From NCBI RefSeq assembly GCF_003815655.1, contig NZ_CP033917.1:1302001-1366000 (forward strand): a DNA stretch of 64,000 bases. The letters run 5' to 3'. Below the pieces are notes generated by a model. That model did no database searches. It was not told where the DNA came from and saw nothing but the letters and a program-made list of their open reading frames with translations. The translations under genes were made by a program, and so were the position numbers. Every line of letters starts with the position of its first letter. Position 1 is the stretch's first letter. This DNA comes from Chryseobacterium sp. G0201 (GTDB lineage Bacteria; Bacteroidota; Bacteroidia; Flavobacteriales; Weeksellaceae). Shown here piece by piece: positions 26,273-35,227 of this stretch.

Positions 26273-28603
26273 TTAGTTTTTACCTCGAACATCCTTTATT
26301 TCCTGAATTTTTCCTTCGAAATAATCTTTCTTTTCAGGGTGTTTCGTAATCAATATATTGAAAGCTTTGATTGCTTTTGTGTACAATTTCTGTTCGAAAT
26401 ATAACGTAGCCAAAGTTTCTGTCATTAAGTGTGAAATATCATCCGTTTTTTCTTTAACAACGAAATTAACTTCATCTTTTAACTGAGATATTTTAGGATT
26501 ATTTTCTATGAAAGATTCAATAACCTTATTTTTAATTTCAGTTTTTATTTTATCGATTGGTTCCGCTTCTTCTACTTGCTGAATCTGTTCTACCGTTTCT
26601 TCTGCTTCATCAGACGGCCTGTCGATTTTCAGCCAGCTTTGCCACGTATTGATAAATCCGGGAACATTGCTGTCTATTGGATTTGCGCTTACCGTTTCAG
26701 CAGGAGTTTCTGTAGCTTCTTCTTTTTCTTTTTGCTGTTCTTCTTTAGCTTTATTTGCATCAACCGCCCAGCTTGAAATAATATCTGAATTAAAGAAAGA
26801 AACATTCAATGCCGGAGCTTCTTCCTCTTCCTCATCTTCTTCTTCAGTTTCTGGTTCTTCAATTTTTTCTTCGATAACAGGTTCTTCGATAGTTTCGATT
26901 TCCTCTGAATCTTCTTTTGGAAGTTCTGTTTCTTCTACTACTTGTGAAATAATCTCTTGATCTTTTGGAGCTTCTTCTTTTACCTCTTCAACTTTCGGCT
27001 GAGGAGTTTCTGTTGATTTATTGATTAAAGAATCCGGAACGTGAGATTCGAACCTCATTGGTTTCCAAGCAGATTTCACTTCCTGTACCTCTTCTGTGAC
27101 AATTTTATCTTCCGGAATTTCTTCGTTTACGGTTTCTTCAACTGTTTCGACCTCTTCAGGCTTATTTTCAACTAATTCAGGTTGGCCTTCCTCAATTTTT
27201 TCTTCAACATTCTCTTTTACAGGTTCTTCAACATTGAAATTTTGAGTTTCGGAAAAACTTATTTCATGTCCTGAAATTTCAGGTTCAGTTTCTTTTTGTT
27301 CAGAAGAAACTTTTACCGTTTTCATTTTTTTCTCAACCTCTTCAATCAAGCGTCTCATTTCATCTTCATGTTTGTTGATGCTTGGCTGAGGGATTTCTTC
27401 GCTTACCGTTTCTTCAATAATATTGGATTGAATTTTAACATCAGGAAGGAAAGAATCTGTTCCGTGGAAACTTAATTCGGCATCATTATTTACCTTTTCT
27501 GTTTCACTTTCTGAAGTAATTTCTTCTTCATTGATGATTTCTTCGGGAGTAAATGCTATTTTAGCTTCAGTTTGAGTAAACTCTTCATTTTCAGCAGAAA
27601 CAATTTCATTTTCTTTAACTGAATTATCATTTTCAGTTAAAGAAGGTTCTATTTCATGGAAACTTATATTAGATTCATCATCAATTTTTTCTTCCTCTAA
27701 TTCTGAGTCAACTTTTTCTTCATTAATGATCGTTTCCGGAGTGAATTCCGAAATTTCTTCAACTTTATTAAATTTCTCATTTTCAACAGAAACCGCATTG
27801 TTTTCTTCAACTAAATCATCTTCTTTAGTCTCATTTTCGGTTAAAGAAGGTTCAATTTCATAGAAGCTTACATCAGATTCATTATCAATCTTTTCTTTCT
27901 GTGCTTCTGAATCAATATTTTCTTCATTAATAATCGTTTCAGGAGTAAATTCTGCTATTTCTTCAACAGGATTTTCTTGCTGAACTTCCTCAGAAATTGG
28001 TTCTTCCTGAATATTTTCAACTTCATTTATTACCTCTTCTACTTCTTTCTTTTCAGCTTTTTGAGTAACAATAGATCCGGATTCTAAGGTAGATTCCAAA
28101 TCAATTGTTTCTAAAGTATCGTCCTCAAGGAAGTTTTCTTCACCTTCAAATAAGATACGGTTTCTTTCACCGTTTACGTGAAGATGCTTAATTTCCGGTA
28201 TGGTTTGAGCCTGAAGAAGGAAAGCTTCTTCGTGCTTTTTATCTTCAATGATCTGCTGCTCCTTTTCCTCTCTTTTAATAGGGAAACTGCTGCTTTTATA
28301 AATATATTTGAAAGTATTTACAGAAATCAAAGGCTTTTGCTCTTCAATAATTTCCGGTTTTGGCTTTTGCTTAATTTTACCGTTGATCAACTGATAAAGA
28401 ATTTTCTTATCCGTTGTATAAGCAGCCGTTGTAGAAAGCTCTTTCTGATAATTTTCTTTATCATAAAGATGAATCCCATACAGATGCAAAGCTCTGATAT
28501 TTTGAATGTAAGGAAAAGAACTGATTTCCTCTTTCAAAAGATTAAGATCTTCTGACTGTATATTTTTGGGGTTCCTTAATAATTCTAAAACTCTTGGATT
28601 CAT
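26273..28603 (-). CDS. Very acidic repeat protein with C-terminal TPR
   Basis: A 776-residue protein of unknown function. Residues 1-110 are a helical N-terminus ('NPRVLELLRNPKNIQSEDLN'). Residues 110-640 are extremely rich in Glu (plus Ser/Thr/Val) and probably disordered. Within them, three imperfect repeats of about 65-68 residues start at 215, 283 and about 348, each with FTPE(T/E)IINEE, then EK(I/V)(D/N), 'SFxE' and SLTEN. The C-terminus (about 690-760) looks like a TPR pair (LATLYFEQKLYTKAIKAFN ILITKHPEKKDYF). There is no signal peptide, so it is probably cytoplasmic. It follows lptE by 1 bp (28605/28603), so it belongs to the same operon. Confidence 0.8.
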   Translation of the reverse strand: MNPRVLELLRNPKNIQSEDLNLLKEEISSFPYIQNIRALHLYGIHLYDKENYQKELSTTAAYTTDKKILYQLINGKIKQKPKPEIIEEQKPLISVNTFKYIYKSSSFPIKREEKEQQIIEDKKHEEAFLLQAQTIPEIKHLHVNGERNRILFEGEENFLEDDTLETIDLESTLESGSIVTQKAEKKEVEEVINEVENIQEEPISEEVQQENPVEEIAEFTPETIINEENIDSEAQKEKIDNESDVSFYEIEPSLTENETKEDDLVEENNAVSVENEKFNKVEEISEFTPETIINEEKVDSELEEEKIDDESNISFHEIEPSLTENDNSVKENEIVSAENEEFTQTEAKIAFTPEEIINEEEITSESETEKVNNDAELSFHGTDSFLPDVKIQSNIIEETVSEEIPQPSINKHEDEMRRLIEEVEKKMKTVKVSSEQKETEPEISGHEISFSETQNFNVEEPVKENVEEKIEEGQPELVENKPEEVETVEETVNEEIPEDKIVTEEVQEVKSAWKPMRFESHVPDSLINKSTETPQPKVEEVKEEAPKDQEIISQVVEETELPKEDSEEIETIEEPVIEEKIEEPETEEEDEEEEEAPALNVSFFNSDIISSWAVDANKAKEEQQKEKEEATETPAETVSANPIDSNVPGFINTWQSWLKIDRPSDEAEETVEQIQQVEEAEPIDKIKTEIKNKVIESFIENNPKISQLKDEVNFVVKEKTDDISHLMTETLATLYFEQKLYTKAIKAFNILITKHPEKKDYFEGKIQEIKDVRGKN

Positions 28604-28604
28604 T

Positions 28605-29132
28605 TTACCAATTCGCTACAATATCGTTAAATATCTTGTTAATGATTCTATCTGTTGCAATCTTCACCTGTGAGGCTTCTATATCTGATTGTGATAAGTT
28701 ACTGTTGAAAACCGCTTCATCAGAATATGTTCTGTCGAAACTCGAGTCCGGATGGATCTTGTTTTCGTAATGTACTTTCACTGTGATTGTTAATTTATTT
28801 TGAGAATCCTGAACAATTCCGCCCGTCGTTTGATTGGTGGTTGAATTTGAACCAATCGTAGTCGGTGTTATAGAATAGTCTGAGATTTCTCCTTCGATCA
28901 AAATATCCGGATTTTCTTTGGTTCCCTTTAACGTCGTTCTTTGTAAAAATCTGTTTTGAATATCCGTTGAAAACTGCTGTGACAAGGCAGGATTCACCAA
29001 TGCTGCATTATTTGGAAATTCATTGATCTGTACCGTTTTTTCGTCCGTTAAAGATGAACCTGTAAAAGAATAACACTGTTGAAACAATGTAAGAATTACA
29101 AATCCAAATATAATTTTCATTTTACCTATCAT
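28605..29132 (-). CDS. lptE: LptE-family LPS-assembly lipoprotein
   Basis: A 175-residue outer-membrane lipoprotein. Signal 'KIIFGFVILTLFQQC' ends at the lipobox Cys20, and the mature protein has the LptE-like beta-rich fold (SFTGSSL; 'ILIEGEISDYSITP'; 'QNKLTITVKVHYEN', ending 'ATDRIINKIFNDIVANW'). It would plug LptD and help insert LPS. The ATG at 29132 overlaps the preceding stop as ATGA; a second in-frame Met lies four codons on. It sits in the sigma-54 activator/lptE neighbourhood usual for Flavobacteriia. Confidence 0.83.
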   Translation of the reverse strand: MIGKMKIIFGFVILTLFQQCYSFTGSSLTDEKTVQINEFPNNAALVNPALSQQFSTDIQNRFLQRTTLKGTKENPDILIEGEISDYSITPTTIGSNSTTNQTTGGIVQDSQNKLTITVKVHYENKIHPDSSFDRTYSDEAVFNSNLSQSDIEASQVKIATDRIINKIFNDIVANW

Positions 29133-29827
29133 AAACCCTGCTTTTGATTTTGCGTTTCTAAAATATCTTTAAAGCTGACATATTTAATACAAATTCCGAT
29201 GGGTATCGTAAATATTATCCCGATTCCGCACGCTATGATCCCTAATTCTGAAATTACTCCAACAACAAGGCTGAAAATCAATATCATAAAAAAGTTTTTC
29301 TTAGCAATCTTCCAAGAAAGTGAATACGCTTTTCTTACGCTTTGAACTCTGTAAATCGAAATTAACGGCTGTACAAAGTAAAACGAAATTGCAAATGCAA
29401 ATATCAGCAATATAAAAAGGATCATCCAAACTCCCATTCCGCCTGCAAATAATGCAGTCCCTACATCGCCTGTACCATCACCATATTTTGCCGCCATAAT
29501 CATTGGAACCATAGACACTTGAATAGGAATCATCAATATGAAAATTGCTACAAAAAGCAATATCATAAATTTGAAATACACCCAAAAATCTGTAAAATCA
29601 AAAATATCACCAGCCTGAACTTTTTCTCCTGCGTCTACTTTTCTGCAAATTTTATAGAAATTTCCTAATGCCAATAATCCGCAAAAAGGAATTATGCTCA
29701 TTACGATTGCAAGAATTGTGGCAACTATAAATCCGCCAATATCTTTTTTGAAAAGTTCAAATCCGTCCGAGACGTATTTTCCGATGTTAAAATTGTATCC
29801 TCTGTTAATAATTAAGTCAAAATTCAT
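29129..29827 (-). CDS. Polytopic membrane protein of unknown function
   Basis: A 232-residue integral membrane protein with about five or six helices (IGGFIVATILAIVMSIIPFCGL; FMILLFVAIFILMIPIQVSMV; 'MGVWMILFILLIFAFAISFYF'; 'KKNFFMILIFSLVVGVI'). The topology and 'GFELFKKDIGGF' start resemble DUF975-like or Yip1-like membrane domains, but I do not recognise the family. It overlaps lptE by 4 bp and is 7 bp behind the sigma-54 activator gene, so all belong to one transcript. Confidence 0.68.
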   Translation of the reverse strand: MNFDLIINRGYNFNIGKYVSDGFELFKKDIGGFIVATILAIVMSIIPFCGLLALGNFYKICRKVDAGEKVQAGDIFDFTDFWVYFKFMILLFVAIFILMIPIQVSMVPMIMAAKYGDGTGDVGTALFAGGMGVWMILFILLIFAFAISFYFVQPLISIYRVQSVRKAYSLSWKIAKKNFFMILIFSLVVGVISELGIIACGIGIIFTIPIGICIKYVSFKDILETQNQKQGL

Positions 29828-29834
29828 GGTTAGC

Positions 29835-31133
29835 TTAGTCTTCTAGGTTATATTGTTTTATTTTTCTGTATAAAGTTCTTTGTGAAATCCCCAACTCATC
29901 GGCCGCTTTGTTCCTGCGTCCTTTATGCTTCTCCAATGCCTTGATAATCAAATCTTTTTCATTATTTTGAAGAGACAGAGATTCAGGCTTATTTTCCTCA
30001 ATTTCAATATCTTCAAAGTCTTCATAACTGTTGTCTGAATCTGAATTCGAAATGATTGTTGGTGTCTGAACAGCCGGGTTATTATTAATATTATTTTCAA
30101 AATACAATAAAGAGCTTGCGGGAGCTGCCTGTTGAGTTTCAGGAGTATAAATTCTGCTGATGAGATTTTTTTCCTGGTTGCTCAGATCTGCAGTTCCTCT
30201 GTTCTTTATCAGTTCCGAAGTTAAGGATTTTAAATCATTAATATCGTTACGCATATCGAAGAGAATTTTATACATAATTTCTCTTTCACTTCCGAAATCA
30301 TTCTGTTTCTGTGTATTAGGAGCATTTACCACCATTGGCAAATGGGTCTCCATTGGGATATATTCTGTTAATTTTTCTACCGTTACGCTTCTGTCACGCT
30401 CTACCACGGTCATTTGCTCAACAAGATTTCTCAGTTGACGAATATTTCCGGGAAAAGTATAATTTTCGATATAATGAACGGCGTTAGGCTCCAATTCCAA
30501 TTCCGGCATTCTGTATTTTTCGGCAAAATCTATAGCGAACTTTCTGAATAACAAATGAATATCACCTTTTCTTTCTCTCAAAGGCGGCATATCGATCTGC
30601 ACGGTATTTAAACGGTAAAATAAATCTTCACGGAATCTTCCGTCATGAATTGCCTTCATCATATTGACGTTGGTAGCAGCAACAATTCTTACGTTCGTTT
30701 TTTGAACCTGTGAAGAACCCACTTTCATGAATTCACCGCTTTCTAGTACTCTTAAAAGACGAACCTGCGTCTGCAAAGGAAGCTCCCCAACCTCATCCAA
30801 GAAAATTGTTCCGCCGTCTGCCACTTCAAAATAACCTTTTCTTGTACCTGTTGCCCCTGTAAAAGCGCCTTTTTCGTGTCCGAATAATTCGGAATCAATG
30901 GTTCCTTCTGGGATTGCACCACAGTTAACGACAATATATGGTTGATGTTTTCTTTTGGATTCTGAATGAATGATTTTCGGGATAAATTCTTTCCCAACTC
31001 CACTTTCACCGATTACCAGCACGGAAATATCCGTTGGTGCTACCTGAATAGATTTTTCTAAGGCACGGTTTAAAGCCGGAAAATTTCCGATAATTCCGAA
31101 GCGGTTCTTTATATTTTGTAACTCGTTACTCAT
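29835..31133 (-). CDS. Sigma-54-dependent transcriptional activator without receiver domain
   Basis: A 432-residue AAA+ enhancer-binding protein that remodels sigma-54 polymerase. Walker A GESGVGKE (residues 42-49), GAFTGA sigma-54-contacting loop (89-94), Walker B GGTIFLDEVGEL (around 107-118) and the sensor arginines (FREDLFYRL) are intact. The C-terminal Fis-type helix-turn-helix is 'KHKGRRNKAADELGISQRTL'. The protein begins directly with the AAA+ module and has no N-terminal receiver or GAF domain, so its signal is unknown. It heads the lptE operon, a common Bacteroidota order. A long Asn/Ser-rich linker (about 270-385) precedes the DNA-binding end. Confidence 0.93.
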   Translation of the reverse strand: MSNELQNIKNRFGIIGNFPALNRALEKSIQVAPTDISVLVIGESGVGKEFIPKIIHSESKRKHQPYIVVNCGAIPEGTIDSELFGHEKGAFTGATGTRKGYFEVADGGTIFLDEVGELPLQTQVRLLRVLESGEFMKVGSSQVQKTNVRIVAATNVNMMKAIHDGRFREDLFYRLNTVQIDMPPLRERKGDIHLLFRKFAIDFAEKYRMPELELEPNAVHYIENYTFPGNIRQLRNLVEQMTVVERDRSVTVEKLTEYIPMETHLPMVVNAPNTQKQNDFGSEREIMYKILFDMRNDINDLKSLTSELIKNRGTADLSNQEKNLISRIYTPETQQAAPASSLLYFENNINNNPAVQTPTIISNSDSDNSYEDFEDIEIEENKPESLSLQNNEKDLIIKALEKHKGRRNKAADELGISQRTLYRKIKQYNLED

Positions 31134-31260
31134 AAGTAAATTTTTGATTATTGATTTAATTTTTTGCTTACAGAACTTAAATTATCTTCTGCAAACTTTG
31201 TTGATTTTTTAAAACGATTAGATAAACTTTTAAAGCTTATTTTCATCACGATTAGTAATT

Positions 31261-31692
31261 CTAACTTATTAAATCCAAGTAATCTTTGTTTCTGACTTTT
31301 GAAACCTTAGTTGTAAAATATATGTTTTCGACAAAATCATAATCTTTGATTTGTCGTTCAAAATTTTCTAAATTTTTATTATGTTTGTTCTTTTGAGAAT
31401 AATTTAATTCAAAATCATTATAAAAGTTATGATGCTGAATTTGGAAAATATTTTCGCCAATTGCATCAACGGCTTTTTGTTTTTTACTTAAAACGCAATA
31501 ATCAGTTCTTTTTTTCTTAACTAAAAACTCCAGCGACTGGTCACAATCTTGGGTTCCTAAAAACTTACTGTAAACTTCCCAAAGTCTTTTACAGTCATCG
31601 CTTTCAACGGTTCCGTTTCTGACATGGGCTGAAATATTATTGCAAATGATTACCAATAAAACACTGAGGCAATATTTTTGAAATTTTTCCAT
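31261..31692 (-). CDS. Secreted protein of unknown function
   Basis: A 143-residue protein with a signal peptide (CLSVLLVIICNNISA, cleaved before HVRNG). The mature part is charged and has three Cys (DDCKRLW, DCDQSLEF, YCVLSKKQK), then a Lys/Asn/Tyr-rich C-terminal half. No family recognised. It sits alone between the sigma-54 activator and miaB, with 61 bp to miaB. Confidence 0.6.
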   Translation of the reverse strand: MEKFQKYCLSVLLVIICNNISAHVRNGTVESDDCKRLWEVYSKFLGTQDCDQSLEFLVKKKRTDYCVLSKKQKAVDAIGENIFQIQHHNFYNDFELNYSQKNKHNKNLENFERQIKDYDFVENIYFTTKVSKVRNKDYLDLIS

Positions 31693-31752
31693 TGTCTGTT
31701 TATTATTGATAATTATTATTCTTGAATATATATTTTCTCTTTGGAGAACAAT

Positions 31753-33201
31753 TTAGTTCAGTGTATGTTCTATTTTTCTCCCTAAAAGTGTGCCCTGTGT
31801 GTTATCATAAACGAAAACATCCACAATATCACCCAATTTTTGCCCTTCAAGCATATCAAATACGCAAACGGCATTTTGAGAGTTTCTACCTTTCCACTGA
31901 TTTTCATTTTTTCTTGAAACACCTTCGATCAAAATACGGTGAACACGTCCAACGTATCCTTCCATTCTTTGTCTGGACAATTCTCTCTGTAAATCAATAA
32001 CTTCTGCTAAACGTCTCTGCTTAACATCCGCCGGAACATCGTCTTCCATTTTCTTGTGAGCAGGCGTTCCCGGTCTTTCCGAATAGGAGAACATATAACC
32101 ATAGTCATATTCCACCTCTTTCATTAAACTTAAAGTATCTTGATGATCTTCTTCTGTTTCGCCGCAAAAACCAATGATCATATCCTGAGAAAAAGAAATA
32201 TCCGGAACGATTTCTTTAGCTTTTTTAATTAAATCTAAATATTCTTCGCGGGTATGCTGTCTGTTCATCGCTTCCAACATTCTGTTGCTTCCACTTTGAA
32301 CAGGAAGGTGAACATATTTACAGATATTTTCGTGCTTAGCCATAACTCTGAACACATCCAAGCTCATATCCTGAGGATTCGACGTTGAGAATCTGATTCT
32401 CATTTGAGGAACTGCTTTAGCTACAAGATCAAGCAAATTAGCAAAATCAACTGCTGTAGCCTTCTGCATTTCAGAAGCTTTGGCGAAATCTTTTTTAGGA
32501 CCGCCTCCGTACCAAAGATATGAGTCTACGTTTTGTCCGAGAAGAGTAATTTCTTTATAACCGTTATTCCAAAGCTCTTTACATTCTTCAAGAATTGAGT
32601 GCGGATCACGGCTTCTTTCTCTACCTCTTGTAAACGGAACTACACAGAATGTACACATATTATCACAACCTCTCGTAATAGTGACGAAAGCTGTAACTCC
32701 ATTTCCGCCCAAACGAACAGGATTGATATCTGCATACGTTTCTTCTTTTGAAAGAATTACATTAATAGCATCTCTTCCGTCTTCGGTTTCTTTTAAAAGG
32801 TTGGGTAAGTCTCTGTAAGCATCGGGTCCAACCACAAGATCAACCAATTGTTCTTCTTCCAAAAATTTAGTTTTTAATCTCTCCGCCATGCAGCCCAAAA
32901 CACCGACCGTCATGTTTGGTTTTTCTTTTTTCAGCTTTTTGAACTGAGCAAGACGCATTCTCACCGTCTGCTCGGCTTTTTCACGAATAGAACATGTGTT
33001 TAAAAGGATAAGATCCGCTTCTTCTACTTTAAGAGTGGTATTGTAACCCTGATCATTAAGAATAGAAGCAACGATCTCAGAATCAGAGAAATTCATCTGA
33101 CAACCATAGCTTTCTAAAAATAATTTTTTAGAATTTCCATCTCTTTCAGCAATCGCAAAAGCTTCTCCCTGCTTGGTTTCGTCTATATATTTTTCCTGCA
33201 C
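31753..33201 (-). CDS. miaB: tRNA-2-methylthio-N6-dimethylallyladenosine synthase MiaB
   Basis: A radical-SAM methylthiotransferase that adds the 2-methylthio group to i6A37 of UNN-reading tRNAs. 482 residues (usual about 440-475). The N-terminal UPF0004 domain shows '[13 protein letters not shown]', '[18 protein letters not shown]' and '[10 protein letters not shown]', the three Cys of the auxiliary cluster. The radical-SAM cluster is '[20 protein letters not shown]' and the TRAM domain is near 415-480. Part of the modification pathway completed by MiaE, encoded at 57087-57665. Confidence 0.96.
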   Translation of the reverse strand: MQEKYIDETKQGEAFAIAERDGNSKKLFLESYGCQMNFSDSEIVASILNDQGYNTTLKVEEADLILLNTCSIREKAEQTVRMRLAQFKKLKKEKPNMTVGVLGCMAERLKTKFLEEEQLVDLVVGPDAYRDLPNLLKETEDGRDAINVILSKEETYADINPVRLGGNGVTAFVTITRGCDNMCTFCVVPFTRGRERSRDPHSILEECKELWNNGYKEITLLGQNVDSYLWYGGGPKKDFAKASEMQKATAVDFANLLDLVAKAVPQMRIRFSTSNPQDMSLDVFRVMAKHENICKYVHLPVQSGSNRMLEAMNRQHTREEYLDLIKKAKEIVPDISFSQDMIIGFCGETEEDHQDTLSLMKEVEYDYGYMFSYSERPGTPAHKKMEDDVPADVKQRRLAEVIDLQRELSRQRMEGYVGRVHRILIEGVSRKNENQWKGRNSQNAVCVFDMLEGQKLGDIVDVFVYDNTQGTLLGRKIEHTLN

Positions 33202-33399
33202 TTTTGTAGAAATTAAATTTTAGAAATTGGGTTTTAAATCAATGCTAAAAATAGTTTAGTTTGCAAAGATACAAAATATTGTGCCAGAATGGCAGGGTTA
33301 TCTGCTTCTAAAATTTTGATTGCTAGACTTCCCTTTCATCCTATCTTTTTTATATTCTAAATTATATTTATATCGTATTTGTTTGAGCTTATTTTCACA

Positions 33400-33885
33400 C
33401 TACAAATCTGTTGAAATAGATGACAGATTCATTTTTATTTTAACCTGTGAAATGATTGGTTGGCCATTACAAGATGCCGGGATCCAGTTTTTTTTGATTC
33501 TTCTCACCACATATTTCATGTCATCAAAGAAGACTTCACTGTTGGTAACTTTGGGAGATCCTTCAATTTTTATCACTTTTCCTGTTTGATCGATCGTTAA
33601 TATAAAATTGAAATCACCGTTTAAGACATAAAAATCAGAATTAAGATAATCAAACATATATTTTCTTAATGTTTCTTTATAAACCAATACTCCGCCCTCA
33701 AAACCTGCGGCTTTAAAATCATTACAGTTTTTTGCCGCAATTTGTAATAACGGTTCTTTTATATCTATTTTTAAAAGATTCTTATTGCTTTCCGAAGTAA
33801 AAGTATCATCTCTTTCTTCAACATCTTGTTGTGCAAAAGTAAAATTTGCCACCAAAAGCCCGATCAACAATGCTAAAGTTTTCAT
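33400..33885 (-). CDS. Secreted protein with TonB C-terminal-like fold
   Basis: A 161-residue exported protein (signal ends FTFAQQ). The last 70 residues follow the pattern of the TonB C-terminal domain: 'NFILTIDQTGKVIKIEGSPKV', a helix 'FFDDMKYVVRRIKKNWIPA' and 'NGQPIISQVKIKMN'. In TonB this fold contacts the TonB box of receptors. Here there is no N-terminal membrane anchor or proline-rich spacer, so it is a free periplasmic domain of uncertain role. A good promoter is at 33905-33936. Confidence 0.68.
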   Translation of the reverse strand: MKTLALLIGLLVANFTFAQQDVEERDDTFTSESNKNLLKIDIKEPLLQIAAKNCNDFKAAGFEGGVLVYKETLRKYMFDYLNSDFYVLNGDFNFILTIDQTGKVIKIEGSPKVTNSEVFFDDMKYVVRRIKKNWIPASCNGQPIISQVKIKMNLSSISTDL

Positions 33886-33904
33886 GAATTAATTTTTATT
33901 GAAG

Positions 33905-33936
33905 CAAAATTACATCAAAAAAAAGCTTCACACAAA
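33905..33936 (-). promoter_or_regulatory. Sigma-A promoter for the TonB-C-like gene
   Basis: On the minus strand TTTG (33936-33933), a 20-bp spacer and TAATTTTG (33912-33905) match the Bacteroidota consensus, about 20 bp upstream of the ATG at 33885. The -33 box overlaps the terminator stem of the MFS gene. Confidence 0.65.
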
Positions 33937-33946
33937 AGTGTAAAGC
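33915..33946 (-). terminator. Terminator after the MFS transporter gene
   Basis: GCTTTACAC/GTGTGAAGC stem (minus strand) with a TTTT loop, followed by TTTTTTTT. It ends the poxB-MFS transcript. Confidence 0.8.
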
Positions 33947-33982
33947 CTGATTGAAATATTTAATTAAATTTTAATGTAAAAA

Positions 33983-35227
33983 TTATGAAACTATCGCTTG
34001 ATCTTGAGCTTTACTTCCTGTTTCCTTTAACATTAATGAAATAAGAATTGCTAAAACAATCCCCGAAATCCAAAATAAAATCGAATGTTGAAAATGCAGA
34101 TCTCCCGAAGAAATATCTAAACTTTTCCCGAACCATCTGCTGAAAATAGGGCTCAATAAAGTGGTAACTCCAAAAGTGATAAAGTTAATAGCTCCTGTTG
34201 CGCTTCCTTTTACATAATCAGGATTAGCTTCTTTAATAACAGAATAAGGAATCATTGCTGCTCCGGAACCTAGTCCAAGAATGAACATGCTAATTTTTGC
34301 AGGATATAAATCCGGTAGATAAATTAATTGTAATAAACTGATGATCATTAAAATAGCACCAGCAATCAAAACAGGTTTTCTACGACCAATTTTATCTGTA
34401 ATAAATCCTAAAAGAGGACATCCGAAAACCCATCCAAAGGCGACCATCGCACTTGTAATTGCTGCTTCATGAAAAACAAACTGTTTGTCTTTCTGGAAAA
34501 AAGCAACCGCCCAAGTCATTGCAAATATCGTTGTCGGAGCAAATAATAACCCGGAAACAATTCCACAAAGCCAAGATTGAGGATTTTTAAAAACAATTTT
34601 ATAGGGTTCCAAGTAACCAATATGCTGGTTTTTAGCTTTCTCAGAAGCTTTCGCTTTATTTTCATTAGGAATTACAAAAAATAGCCCAAAAGCTGTAATA
34701 ATGGTTGCGATCCCTGACCAAAGCCAGAAAGTATCGATATTAACTCCTTTTTCAACCCAAGGTCCCACTACAAATTGTCCGGCTGTTCCGCCCAACATTC
34801 CTATACACTGCGTAAAACCGATGGCTGTAGCCAAAGATTTCGAAGAAAACCCTTTACTCGCCAAGTAAACACAGCCCGGAAAAGCAAAAGCACAGCCCGC
34901 GCCCTGCAATAATCTTCCCGTAACTCCTGTAACCTGACTTGAAATTAAAAATAATAAACAGCCAATTCCCAAGATCAAAGTGCCGACAAAAAGAGATTTT
35001 TTCCCACCGAATTTATCTAAAGCAATCCCGGCAATCAAACTGCAGGTTGAATAGGTGTAATAATAGGTTCCGACCATGCTGATCAATTTCAGTTCGGTTG
35101 TATTAAAATTATTAACCAATTGAGGAATCATCACCGCAGGAGCAGATCTGATCACGTAATCTAAAAAGTAAAAGATTAGTCCAAATGCCCACGCAATGAT
35201 GTAGAATTTCTTTAAAGAACTATCCAT
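33983..35227 (-). CDS. MFS transporter
   Basis: A 414-residue major facilitator with about 12 membrane helices and a short cytoplasmic loop in the middle (NENKAKASEKAKNQHIGYLEP). Motif A-like 'IALDKFGGKKSLFVGTLILG' and 'GFITDKIGRRKPVL' are visible at the two half-repeats, as in the anion-cation or sugar-acid symporter subfamily. Its start codon shares a base with the poxB stop (TAATG at 35229-35225), so the two genes are coupled. Export or uptake of a carboxylate is an inference from this pairing. Confidence 0.85.
   Translation of the reverse strand: MDSSLKKFYIIAWAFGLIFYFLDYVIRSAPAVMIPQLVNNFNTTELKLISMVGTYYYTYSTCSLIAGIALDKFGGKKSLFVGTLILGIGCLLFLISSQVTGVTGRLLQGAGCAFAFPGCVYLASKGFSSKSLATAIGFTQCIGMLGGTAGQFVVGPWVEKGVNIDTFWLWSGIATIITAFGLFFVIPNENKAKASEKAKNQHIGYLEPYKIVFKNPQSWLCGIVSGLLFAPTTIFAMTWAVAFFQKDKQFVFHEAAITSAMVAFGWVFGCPLLGFITDKIGRRKPVLIAGAILMIISLLQLIYLPDLYPAKISMFILGLGSGAAMIPYSVIKEANPDYVKGSATGAINFITFGVTTLLSPIFSRWFGKSLDISSGDLHFQHSILFWISGIVLAILISLMLKETGSKAQDQAIVS

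Noticed and set aside
26576..26960. Plus-strand open frames opposite the Glu-rich gene (Ser-rich product)
   Set aside because: Mirror of GAA/TTC-rich coding in the acidic gene; no RBS, promoter or family.
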